Shown here: positions 1-5,162 of the stretch, in pieces
How positions within the stretch are numbered: the first letter of the stretch is position 1
Layout: the number at the start of each line of letters is the position of its first letter
Assembly: GCA_027079895.1 (NCBI GenBank)
Contig: JALWUZ010000417.1
Location: 1 to 5,162 of the forward strand
DNA length: 5,162 bases
Direction of reading: 5' to 3'
Origin: Anaerolineae bacterium
GTDB lineage: Bacteria > Chloroflexota > Anaerolineae > B4-G1
Notes under the pieces: generated by a model
Told to the model about the DNA's origin: nothing
Seen by the model: the letters and a program-made list of their open reading frames with translations, nothing else
Database searches by the model: none
Made by a program: the position numbers and the translations under genes

Positions 1-458
1 GTCTCCAACCCGTTGGTCGCCTGAAGAGCACTCATCACGTTGAGGCCGTAAAACAACACGGCGATCTTGCCCGCCGTCCGTCCCGCCAGCCGAGCGGCGA
101 TACGGTACAGGAAATAGCAAGTCACCGCGTCCAGCAGAGCCCCCAGCGAAAGTGCCAGGTGGACGGGGAGGTCCCCGCCCAGGGCCTTCCCGGAGAACAG
201 GGGGAGGATGACCAGTAACCACAGAGGGTGGAATCCGTTGTTGAGCGTGAGGCCATCGAAGGAGGGGCCGTTCCCTGCCCCAATGTGATGGGCGATGAGG
301 AAGTAGTAGTAGGCGTCGTCGGGGAGGTTCAGTCGCAGCAGGAAGGGGAGCGGCTGCCAGGCCACGTACAGCCGGACCAGAAGGGCCAGTCCCACCAGAG
401 CCACCGCGACCAAACGATTCGTCCCGTTGGATTTCTCCTGATCAACCCCCCACTTCAC
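1..458 (-). CDS. GT-C type membrane glycosyltransferase-like protein, N-terminal part (runs off the window)
   Basis: The frame is open from a GTG at 458 to the window edge, giving 152 residues of the N-terminus. A hydrophobic segment (about residues 16-34) is followed by a loop with an acidic pair, DDAYYYFLIA (47-56), then NGFHPLW (74-80), and more hydrophobic stretches near 81-88, 99-118 and 130-145, ending in NGLE. An Asp pair in the first extracytoplasmic loop followed by NGFHPLW is typical of polyprenyl-phosphate-sugar-dependent GT-C (GT39/ArnT-like) membrane proteins, in which the acidic residue is catalytic. The acceptor and sugar cannot be told. The GTG overlaps the TGA of the ProRS-like gene (GTGA) and has a GGAGAGGA site just upstream, so translational coupling is likely. 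It is the fourth gene of the leftward operon. The missing C-terminal part prevents exact family assignment. Confidence 0.8.
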   Translation of the reverse strand, partial: MKWGVDQEKSNGTNRLVAVALVGLALLVRLYVAWQPLPFLLRLNLPDDAYYYFLIAHHIGAGNGPSFDGLTLNNGFHPLWLLVILPLFSGKALGGDLPVHLALSLGALLDAVTCYFLYRIAARLAGRTAGKIAVLFYGLNVMSALQATNGLE

Positions 459-2074
459 CCTTTCCTCTCCGTTTGCTTCGTGACGGCCTCGACAGCCTCT
501 TCCAGGGGGATGATGTGCCGTTCCGCCTCCCGGCGACGCTTGAGTTCCACGCCGCCGGACTTGAGACTGCGCTTGCTGACGGTTATCCGCACCGGGCAGC
601 CGATCAGGTCGGCGTCGGCGAATTTGACCCCCGCGCTCTCCGGCCGGTCGTCGTACAACACCGTGTGCCCGGCCTCCCGCAGCGCATTGTACAGCGACTC
701 CGCCGCCTCCCGCAGCGCGTCGCCGGTGCCCAGCGTCAGCAGATGAACGTCGAACGGGGCCAGCGGCTCCGGCCACAGGATGCCGTAGTCGTCGTGATGG
801 GTCTCCAGCACCGCTGCCAGCAGCCGTCCGATGCCGACGGAGAACTCGCCCAGCCACAGGGGACGGGGCTTCCCCGCCGTGTCGAGGTAGGCCGCCCCCA
901 CTGCCTCCGTCGTCGCCGTGGATGGGCGGACGCAGCGGGCCAGCGTGACCGCCGCGGCGATGCGCAACGTCCCGGCGCACCGCGGGCAACGCTCTCCGGC
1001 CTCCACCTGGGCGATGTCGGCCAAGAGGGTGACGGTGAAGTCGCGCGGGTAGTTGACGCCGGTGTAGTGGTAGCCGGCCCGGTTGGCCCCGGCGACGAAG
1101 TTGCCGCCGTCCCCGATGGAGCGGTCGCCTACCACCAGCACCCCCGCGCCGTCGCGCTGCTGTCTCACCGACAGGCCGACCGGAGAGGCGTACCCCGGCT
1201 CCGCTCCGGCGGCGCGGATTTCCTCCGCCGTGGCGGGCTGGAGAGGGCCGCCGCCCAGCAGTCGGGATAGTTTCCTCTCGTTCACCGCGCGGTCGCCCCG
1301 GATGACGACGAAGACGAACTCCCGCTCCTCCCCGTAGGCGTAGAAGACCGCCTTGAGCGTGCGGGAGGTCGGCACTCCGGCGAAGGCGGCCACGTCGGCG
1401 ATGGTGGCGCAGTCGGGAGTAGCCAGCAGTGCTTTCTCCTCCGGCGGCCCGGCGGGCACCTCCGTCGGGCGGGAGACGGCGACCGCGCTGTCGGCGGTGT
1501 AGCCGCACCGCTCGCAGCGGGCAAAGGTGCGCTCACCGGCGGGATGTTCCAGGAGGAACCGGCAACCCTCTTCTGCCTCGGCCGGGAGTGTGGTCAGGCC
1601 GCAGCGGTCGAAGGTGCGTCGCAGGGCCGCGAGCATGCCGTCGTAGACCGTCGTCGCGGTTTCCTCGTCCCCGGCAAGGAGAAAGCCACGCCAGGTGCGC
1701 GTCTCCTGGGCCCGCAACGGCCCCCCGCGCGGACGCGGCCCATCTCCAACGGCGGTCTGGAGGTAGTAGACGGCCTGGGGCAGGTCGCGGTAGGACTGCA
1801 CCTCCCAGCGGGACAGCCGGGCCACCTCCCGCGTCCCCGCTGCGTCGCAGAGGCCGGGGAGCCACATTTCCTGGAACCCCTCGCGTTCCAACTCCGCCTG
1901 CAGGAGGCTCTCCAACCGGCGCACCACGCGGTAGCCGAGGGGCAGGTAGCCGTAGAGACCGTTGTCCAGCCGGCGCATCAGCCCGGCGCGGAGCGCGAGT
2001 TGCTCGCTGACGAGATGGGCGTCGGCCGGCGGCTGGCGCAGAGTGCGTCCGAATAGTGCGACGAACCTCACCAC
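455..2074 (-). CDS. Prolyl-tRNA synthetase homologue with degenerate catalytic core but intact INS editing and anticodon domains
   Basis: This 539-residue protein is homologous to bacterial ProRS (about 565-580 residues in E. coli and relatives). The N-terminal class II core (1-185) keeps the motif 1 region (LPLGYRVVRRLE; EMWLP at 69-73). The GPTHEE loop is absent: residues 81-93 stand where about 45 are usual. The motif 2 FRDE is replaced by VGDG (109-112), the GG-SHEF loop is gone (around 168-177), and the GHIF-LG--YS segment is replaced by residues 378-389. The INS/YbaK-like editing domain (about 218-346) is well kept, with K268 in the NE-K motif matching E. coli K279, and GYASP (294-298) as the GxxxP loop. 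Two CxxC pairs (187/190, 363/366) flank it. The C-terminal anticodon-binding domain (about 437-535) keeps DDR-----VKFADADLIG. I infer that it cannot make Pro-AMP and may deacylate mischarged tRNA-Pro. The start is GTG-GTG: the second GTG (2071) has better spacing from GGGGGAG and matches the family start. It begins directly after the protease stop at 2075. Confidence 0.9.
   Translation of the reverse strand: MVRFVALFGRTLRQPPADAHLVSEQLALRAGLMRRLDNGLYGYLPLGYRVVRRLESLLQAELEREGFQEMWLPGLCDAAGTREVARLSRWEVQSYRDLPQAVYYLQTAVGDGPRPRGGPLRAQETRTWRGFLLAGDEETATTVYDGMLAALRRTFDRCGLTTLPAEAEEGCRFLLEHPAGERTFARCERCGYTADSAVAVSRPTEVPAGPPEEKALLATPDCATIADVAAFAGVPTSRTLKAVFYAYGEEREFVFVVIRGDRAVNERKLSRLLGGGPLQPATAEEIRAAGAEPGYASPVGLSVRQQRDGAGVLVVGDRSIGDGGNFVAGANRAGYHYTGVNYPRDFTVTLLADIAQVEAGERCPRCAGTLRIAAAVTLARCVRPSTATTEAVGAAYLDTAGKPRPLWLGEFSVGIGRLLAAVLETHHDDYGILWPEPLAPFDVHLLTLGTGDALREAAESLYNALREAGHTVLYDDRPESAGVKFADADLIGCPVRITVSKRSLKSGGVELKRRREAERHIIPLEEAVEAVTKQTERKG
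463..470 (-). promoter_or_regulatory. Ribosome binding site deciding the GTG start of the GT-C gene
   Basis: On the minus strand GGAGAGGA lies 4 bases before the GTG at 458. It sits inside the last codons of the ProRS-like gene. It supports the GTG start overlapping the upstream stop, because no ATG in this frame is near the expected N-terminus. Confidence 0.6.
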
Positions 2075-2914
2075 CTACTCCCCCGCCTTCCCGTTCCCGC
2101 CGTTGGAGCGATACGGGATGGGGATGTACTGCACCGACGGGCGTCGCTGGCCCGGCTGCCGGTAGAGAGTCATCAGTTTGTAGACGATCTCCGGCATCTC
2201 GGTGCTCACCGGCAGCCCCAGTTCCCGCGCCTCCTCGACGGTGATGGGGTAATCGTGCGTCCAGCGTCCCTCGGAGAGAATCTGGGCCAGGTTCTCCGCC
2301 TGCTCCTCGTCCATGTGCTCGCCGAGAATCGCCTTCGCGCGGCTCTTCACCTGGGCGATCGCCTTGCGGGAGACATCGGCCAGGATGAGGGTCTTATCGT
2401 CCACCTCGTTGACATCTTTCTGCTCGACCACCTTGACGATCGAGGCCGCCGGATACTCGCCCAACTGCGGGTCAATCGGGCCCAGGACGGCGTTCTCGTC
2501 CATCACGATCTCGTCGGCGGCCAGGGCGAGCAGCGTCCCGCCGGACATCGCGTAGTGGGGGACGAAGACGGTGACGCGGGCCGGGTGGCGGCAGAGGGCG
2601 TGGGCGATCTGCTCCGTCGCCAGCACCAGGCCGCCCGGCGTGTGCAGGATGAGGTCAATGGGCACGTTGTCGTCGGTCAACTTGATGGCCCGCAGCACCT
2701 CCTCGCTGTCCTCGATGTTGATGTAGCGGTAGATGGGGAAACCCAGCAGGGCCATCGTCTCCTGCCGGTGGATGAGGGCGATGACGCGCGAGCCGCGTTT
2801 CTTCTCCAACTCCCGCATCAGTTTGAGCCGCGCCGCTTCCAGCATCCGTTTCTGGATGACGGGCAGCAGGCTGGTGAACATGAAAAACAGCCAGAACAGA
2901 TCGAAGACGGACAT
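2075..2914 (-). CDS. Membrane-anchored SDH-family (ClpP-fold) serine protease
   Basis: The 279-residue protein belongs to the SDH_protease group of the ClpP/crotonase-like serine peptidases, related to SppA. Residues 4-20 (FDLFWLFFMF...) form an N-terminal membrane anchor, followed by a basic, helical stretch (22-44). The Clp-fold core runs from about 47 to 235. It contains HTPGG (91-95), the oxyanion-type loop, and AMSGG (122-126), where S124 is the expected nucleophile. This is followed by LAADEIVMD (131-139) and GPIDPQLG (145-152), the signature that separates this family from SppA. The general base is not certain from sequence alone. The length matches the family. The ATG at 2914 is chosen over longer in-frame starts upstream because GGGAGG lies 5 bases before it and the family N-terminus begins here; the longer frame would run through the rhomboid gene. 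It lies 29 bases after the rhomboid gene and abuts the ProRS-like gene. A role in membrane protein turnover is inferred. Confidence 0.92.
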   Translation of the reverse strand: MSVFDLFWLFFMFTSLLPVIQKRMLEAARLKLMRELEKKRGSRVIALIHRQETMALLGFPIYRYINIEDSEEVLRAIKLTDDNVPIDLILHTPGGLVLATEQIAHALCRHPARVTVFVPHYAMSGGTLLALAADEIVMDENAVLGPIDPQLGEYPAASIVKVVEQKDVNEVDDKTLILADVSRKAIAQVKSRAKAILGEHMDEEQAENLAQILSEGRWTHDYPITVEEARELGLPVSTEMPEIVYKLMTLYRQPGQRRPSVQYIPIPYRSNGGNGKAGE

Positions 2915-2919
2915 AGTGA

Positions 2920-2925
2920 CCTCCC
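2920..2925 (-). promoter_or_regulatory. Ribosome binding site fixing the start of the SDH-type protease
   Basis: Minus-strand GGGAGG lies 5 bases before the ATG at 2914, in the short gap after the rhomboid stop. It supports the 279-residue protein rather than a 447-residue frame that would overlap most of the rhomboid gene. Confidence 0.75.
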
Positions 2926-2943
2926 GATGGGTGATATTGTTGG

Positions 2944-3639
2944 CTACCAGGGCCAGTACTCGTCCATGTAGTAACGGGGTGGGCGGGGGGCGATGAGTTT
3001 CGCCGCTGCCATTCCAAAGGCGAACCCGCCGATGTGCGCCCACCAGGCCACCCCGCCGGTGGCCATCATGTCGGCGGTGGCGGCCAGGGCGAAGAGGCCG
3101 TTGAACAACTGGGAGACGAACCAGAACCCCAGGTAGAGCAGGGCCGGAATCTCGACGATGCGGATGAAGTAGAAAATCGGCACCAGCGTAAGCACGCGGG
3201 AGTGGGGGTAGAGCACCATGTAGGCCCCCAGCACGGCGGCGATCGCGCCGCTGGCTCCGACCGTCGGGACGGCGGAGGCGTGGTAGGCCACCAGGTGGGT
3301 CGCCCCGGCCAGCAGCCCGCCGACGATGTAGAACGCCAGATAGCGGAAATGCCCCAGCCGGTCCTCCACGTTGTCGCCGAAGATGTACAGGGCGAGCATG
3401 TTGGAGATCAGGTGCCACCAGCCGCCGTGCAGGAACATCGAGGTGAACATCGGCAGCCAGCGGAGGGGGCCGCCGTGCCAGAACTGGGCCGGCACCAATC
3501 CCCAGGCCAAGATGAGCCGGTTCAACTGGGCGGACGGGAGCGCGGACTCGAACAGGAAGACCAGCACGTTGAGCCCGATGATGGCCGTGTTGACGATGGG
3601 GAAACGGCGGGCCGGAATGGTGTCGCGGAGTGGAATCAT
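2944..3639 (-). CDS. Rhomboid family intramembrane serine protease
   Basis: The 231-residue polytopic membrane protein cleaves substrate transmembrane helices inside the bilayer. The Ser-His dyad is visible: GASG (128-131) with nucleophile S130, and H202 in WWAHIGGFAFG (199-209). The oxyanion-side pattern H76-xxx-N80 (WWHLISN) matches H150/N154 of E. coli GlpG. The HGG-WWH---N segment and the later G-xx-AG pattern are typical of the family. Predicted membrane helices lie at about 15-31, 64-88, 99-118, 126-145, 150-178 and 196-216, which is the basic six-helix form with an N-terminal cytoplasmic lead (MIPLRDTIPARRFP) common in bacterial rhomboids. The aromatic, acidic tail (YYMDEYWPW) has no function I can assign. 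The ATG at 3639 has AGGAGG 5 bases upstream. It is the first gene of the leftward operon, and the downstream SDH-type protease suggests a shared membrane proteolysis role (inference). Confidence 0.95.
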   Translation of the reverse strand: MIPLRDTIPARRFPIVNTAIIGLNVLVFLFESALPSAQLNRLILAWGLVPAQFWHGGPLRWLPMFTSMFLHGGWWHLISNMLALYIFGDNVEDRLGHFRYLAFYIVGGLLAGATHLVAYHASAVPTVGASGAIAAVLGAYMVLYPHSRVLTLVPIFYFIRIVEIPALLYLGFWFVSQLFNGLFALAATADMMATGGVAWWAHIGGFAFGMAAAKLIAPRPPRYYMDEYWPW

Positions 3640-3644
3640 AACGC

Positions 3645-3650
3645 CCTCCT
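3645..3650 (-). promoter_or_regulatory. Ribosome binding site of the rhomboid gene
   Basis: Minus-strand AGGAGG (within GAGGAGGG) lies 5 bases before the ATG at 3639. It is close to the ideal Shine-Dalgarno sequence and confirms the start. Confidence 0.75.
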
Positions 3651-3669
3651 CAAAGGGTGTGTTGGGGGA

Positions 3670-3697
3670 AGTATACTACATCATCGGGTGGGCGCAA
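3670..3697 (-). promoter_or_regulatory. Probable promoter of the leftward rhomboid-protease operon
   Basis: Reading the minus strand, TATACT (3675-3670) is a good -10 box. A weak -35, TTGCGC (3697-3692), sits 16 bases upstream. Transcription would start near 3663, leaving a leader of about 24 bases with the AGGAGG site. The -10 is convincing, the -35 is not, so activator dependence is possible. It is the only gap upstream of the four-gene unit. Confidence 0.45.
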
Positions 3698-3719
3698 GGG
3701 CGCGTTTCACCAGATAAAA

Positions 3720-3741
3720 TGTCACCATACCACACTTGACA
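3720..3741. promoter_or_regulatory. Candidate operator: TGTCA-N12-TGACA inverted repeat
   Basis: TGTCA at 3720-3724 and TGACA at 3737-3741 form a perfect 5-base inverted repeat with a 12-base spacer, lying between the two divergent promoters. A third copy of TGTCA occurs at 3760-3764 within the neighbouring dyad. The right arm is also part of a TTGACA hexamer (3736-3741). The short arms could be chance, so this is a weak call; the regulator is unknown. Confidence 0.25.
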
Positions 3742-3757
3742 CGCACGGAAAGGTACT

Positions 3758-3772
3758 TTTGTCATAGACAAA
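3758..3772. promoter_or_regulatory. Candidate operator: TTTGTC-ATA-GACAAA dyad over the -35 box
   Basis: A perfect 6-base inverted repeat with a 3-base centre (15 bases in all) covers the -35 hexamer of the ferredoxin promoter (3765-3770). A symmetric site here would suit a dimeric repressor that blocks polymerase. For a unit encoding Fe-S and NifS-like proteins, an Rrf2/IscR-type or redox regulator is a natural guess, but the sequence does not match a binding motif I know. Confidence 0.45.
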
Positions 3773-3793
3773 CCCGCCCCTCGGTTGTATAAT
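3765..3793 (+). promoter_or_regulatory. Sigma70-like promoter of the ferredoxin-NifS-like unit
   Basis: TAGACA (3765-3770, five of six matches to TTGACA) is separated by exactly 17 bases from TATAAT (3788-3793, consensus). Transcription should start near 3800, giving a leader of about 49 bases. The leader is GC-rich and can pair (GGCCG 3806-3810 with CGGCC 3830-3834, enclosing a smaller stem) just before the ribosome binding site. This is the best promoter in the window. Confidence 0.75.
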
Positions 3794-3837
3794 TGGGCAC
3801 TGTTGGGCCGATGTCCGCCCCGGCGGGCGCGGCCGGT

Positions 3838-3842
3838 GAGGA
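3838..3842 (+). promoter_or_regulatory. Ribosome binding site of the ferredoxin gene
   Basis: AGGAG lies 6 bases before the ATG at 3849. This favours that ATG over the in-frame GTG at 3843, which would leave almost no spacing. Confidence 0.65.
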
Positions 3843-3848
3843 GTGCCA

Positions 3849-4127
3849 ATGTACTCGACCACTTCACCCCAGGTTGACCTATCGCGTTGCACCCATTGCG
3901 GGCTGTGCGTCCTGGCCTGCCCCTGCGACGCGGTGACGTTGAAGGAGTGGGGCCCGTTCTTCGCCTGCTCCACGGCCTGCACCACGGCCCACGACTGCTG
4001 CTGTCTGTGCGAGGATGTCTGCCCCACCGGGGCCATCACCTGGGCCTTCGAGATCGTCAGCCTGGAAGGAATGATCATCACACCGGAGGAAGAACGGAAT
4101 GGAGCAAAGATACATCTACCTGGATAA
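3849..4127 (+). CDS. Small cysteine-rich ferredoxin, 2x[4Fe-4S]-like with an altered second motif
   Basis: This 92-residue soluble protein has 12 cysteines. The first cluster motif is canonical, C-x2-C-x2-C-x3-C-P at C14, C17, C20 and C24, with an extra C26. The second half contains C40, C44, C50, C51, C52, C54 and C58-P59. It ends in CEDVCPTGAI (54-63), as in bacterial ferredoxins, but the expected first cysteine (position 48) is His. C50 or C44 must replace it, or a different cluster forms. The CCC run and the C40/C44 pair are unusual. The C-terminal 30 residues beyond the ferredoxin fold have no cysteines. A role as electron carrier or Fe-S donor is inferred. It is the first gene of the rightward unit, and its end overlaps the NifS-like gene by 29 bases in another frame, suggesting translational coupling and joint function. 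Confidence 0.85.
   Translation: MYSTTSPQVDLSRCTHCGLCVLACPCDAVTLKEWGPFFACSTACTTAHDCCCLCEDVCPTGAITWAFEIVSLEGMIITPEEERNGAKIHLPG
4085..4089 (+). promoter_or_regulatory. Ribosome binding site of the NifS-like gene, inside the ferredoxin gene
   Basis: GGAGG lies 9 bases before the ATG at 4099, within the ferredoxin coding sequence. It supports the overlapping start, after which the family's usual IYLDNAA motif begins at once. Confidence 0.65.
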
Positions 4128-5162
4128 CGCGGCGGCGACCCGCATGGACGAGCGCGTGTTGGAAGCGATGAAGCCCTACTTCTTCGAGACCTACGCCGTC
4201 GCCACGTCGCAGTTCGGCTACTCGCCGGGCATCGAGGCCCGCGACGGCCTGGACGCCGCGCGGGCCGTCATCGCCGAACGCCTGGGCGCACTGCCGGAGG
4301 AGTTCATCTTCACCTCCGGCAGCACCGAATCCAGCAACATGGCCCTCAAGGGAGTGGCGCTGGCCCTGGGCGCGAAGAAAGGCCGTCACATCGTCACCAC
4401 CAAAATCGAGGACTTCCCCGTCCTGCACAGCGCACGGGCGTTGGAGAAGCAAGGTTTCCAGGTGACGTACCTCGACGTGGACGAGACCGGGCGCGTGGAT
4501 CTCGACCAACTGCGGGACAGCCTCACCCCGGAGACGATTCTAGTCTCCGTCCAGGCGGCCAATCAGGAGATCGGCACCCTGCAAGACCTGGCCGCCATCG
4601 GCGAGATCTGCCGCGAAAAGGAGGTCCTGTTCCACACCGACGCCACCCACAGTTTCCCCCGCGTCCCGCTGAACACTCAGGAGATCGCGGTGGACTTGAT
4701 TTCGGTGACCGCCGGGCTGATTCACGGCCCCAAGGGTGTGGGGGGACTGTACATCCGGCAGGGTACGCCCCTGGCGAAGTGGATGGACGGCGGCTTCCAG
4801 GAGTCCAACCTGCGGGGCGGCCCTGAGAACATCCCCGGCGCGGTCGGGTTCGCCAAGGCGGTGGAACTGGTGACGGACGAAGAAACGGCACGCCTGCAAG
4901 CCATGCGAGACCGCCTCATCGAAAAACTGCTGCAAGTGCCGCACACGATGTTGAACGGCCACCCGGTCCACCGCCTGCCGCAGAACGCCAACATCTCCTT
5001 CCGCTTCGTCGAAGGGGAGTCGGTGCTGCTCCACATGGACATGCGCGGCTTCGCCGTCAGCACCGGCTCGGCCTGCTTCAGCCGCTCGCTGGAGGCCAGC
5101 CACGTCATCCTGGGGATTGGGGGCAATCACGAGCGGGCGCACGGCTCGGTGCGCTTCACCTT
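4099..5162 (+). CDS. NifS/IscS-like class V aminotransferase-fold protein lacking the PLP lysine (C-terminus outside window)
   Basis: The visible 354 residues (of roughly 390 expected) align end to end with group I cysteine desulfurases. Kept features are YLDNAAAT (7-14), FTSGSTES-N (71-80), N155 in AANQEIG, D181 in HTDA, GPKGVGG (210-216), the mobile-loop STGSACFS with C326, and HGS-RFT (349-354; R352). Lost features, with E. coli IscS counterparts, are the PLP Schiff-base K206 (now L207), H205 (G206), PLP-stacking H104 (D105), Q183 (H184), phosphate-binding T243 (P242), and the GNP-S loop near residues 33-37. Without the Lys an internal aldimine cannot form, so ordinary desulfurase activity is unlikely. 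An IscS homologue of Archaeoglobus fulgidus is reported to lack this Lys as well (Asp instead) and to act with IscU in cluster assembly. A scaffold or sulfur-relay role with the overlapping ferredoxin is inferred. Confidence 0.88.
   Translation, partial: MEQRYIYLDNAAATRMDERVLEAMKPYFFETYAVATSQFGYSPGIEARDGLDAARAVIAERLGALPEEFIFTSGSTESSNMALKGVALALGAKKGRHIVTTKIEDFPVLHSARALEKQGFQVTYLDVDETGRVDLDQLRDSLTPETILVSVQAANQEIGTLQDLAAIGEICREKEVLFHTDATHSFPRVPLNTQEIAVDLISVTAGLIHGPKGVGGLYIRQGTPLAKWMDGGFQESNLRGGPENIPGAVGFAKAVELVTDEETARLQAMRDRLIEKLLQVPHTMLNGHPVHRLPQNANISFRFVEGESVLLHMDMRGFAVSTGSACFSRSLEASHVILGIGGNHERAHGSVRFT

Noticed and set aside
473..1270. Long open frame on the plus strand opposite the ProRS-like gene (265 codons)
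   Set aside because: It is the complement of a gene with clear domain homology; its product is rich in Arg, Gly, Gln and Pro with no recognisable motif, as expected from GC-rich antisense frames.
1780..1870. Frameshift or assembly error as the cause of the missing GPTHEE loop in the ProRS-like gene
   Set aside because: The frame stays the same on both sides of the gap, nothing in the other frames restores the motif, and four separate active-site motifs are lost in different places, which one error cannot explain.
2255..2971. Plus-strand frame of 238 codons opposite the SDH-type protease
   Set aside because: It lies antisense to a well-supported gene, has low-complexity composition and no family features, and lacks a convincing ribosome site.
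2915..3418. N-terminal extension of the SDH-type protease to a start at 3418
   Set aside because: The extension is out-of-frame rhomboid sequence rich in Arg and Pro; the ATG at 2914 has a near-perfect ribosome site and the family N-terminus begins there.
3806..3834. GC-rich hairpin in the ferredoxin leader as a riboswitch or terminator
   Set aside because: The stems are short, there is no following U-run and no known riboswitch core; in such GC-rich DNA this pairing can arise by chance.
4732..4734. K212 of the NifS-like protein as a substitute Schiff-base lysine
   Set aside because: This Lys is the one in GPKG that ordinary desulfurases also have alongside the catalytic Lys five residues earlier, so it is not an evident replacement.
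4540..5142. Minus-strand frame of 200 codons opposite the NifS-like gene
   Set aside because: It is antisense to a coding region that aligns along its whole length with cysteine desulfurases; no motif or ribosome site supports it.

Overview
The window is GC-rich, densely packed bacterial DNA with two divergent transcription units separated by one 209-base regulatory gap (about 3640-3848). The gene families and their flavour suggest a Chloroflexota (Anaerolineae-like) bacterium: a GT-C membrane protein with DDAYYY and NGFHPLW motifs, a rhomboid next to an SDH-type Clp-fold protease, and ProRS-like sequence of the Chloroflexota style. This assignment is recalled from general knowledge, was not searched, and is only moderately secure.

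Leftward unit (minus strand, transcribed from about 3663 towards 1). It encodes, in order, a rhomboid intramembrane serine protease (3639-2944), a membrane-anchored SDH/ClpP-fold serine protease (2914-2075), a prolyl-tRNA synthetase homologue (2074-455), and the N-terminal 152 residues of a multi-membrane-span GT-C type glycosyltransferase-like protein (458 to beyond base 1). Gaps are 29 bases, 0 bases and a 4-base GTGA overlap, so this looks like one operon. The two proteases could plausibly act together on membrane proteins; the link to the other two genes is not obvious.

Rightward unit (plus strand, transcribed from about 3800). A good sigma70-like promoter (TAGACA-N17-TATAAT) with a perfect dyad over its -35 box precedes a small cysteine-rich ferredoxin (3849-4127). 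Overlapping it by 29 bases is a NifS/IscS-type cysteine desulfurase homologue (4099 to beyond 5162).

The main discovery is that both large 'enzymes' appear to be pseudo-enzymes kept as full open frames. The ProRS homologue has lost every catalytic-core signature I can align (the GPTHEE loop, the motif 2 Arg/Glu, the GG-SHEF loop and the GHIF-LG--YS segment). It keeps the INS editing domain, including its key Lys and GxxxP loop, and the anticodon-binding domain, so it may be a tRNA-Pro trans-editing factor evolved from ProRS. The NifS homologue has Leu where the PLP Schiff-base Lys should be, and has also lost the PLP-stacking His, the adjacent His and the phosphate-binding Thr, while keeping the mobile-loop Cys. 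With its co-transcribed 12-cysteine ferredoxin it could form a PLP-independent Fe-S or sulfur-handling module.
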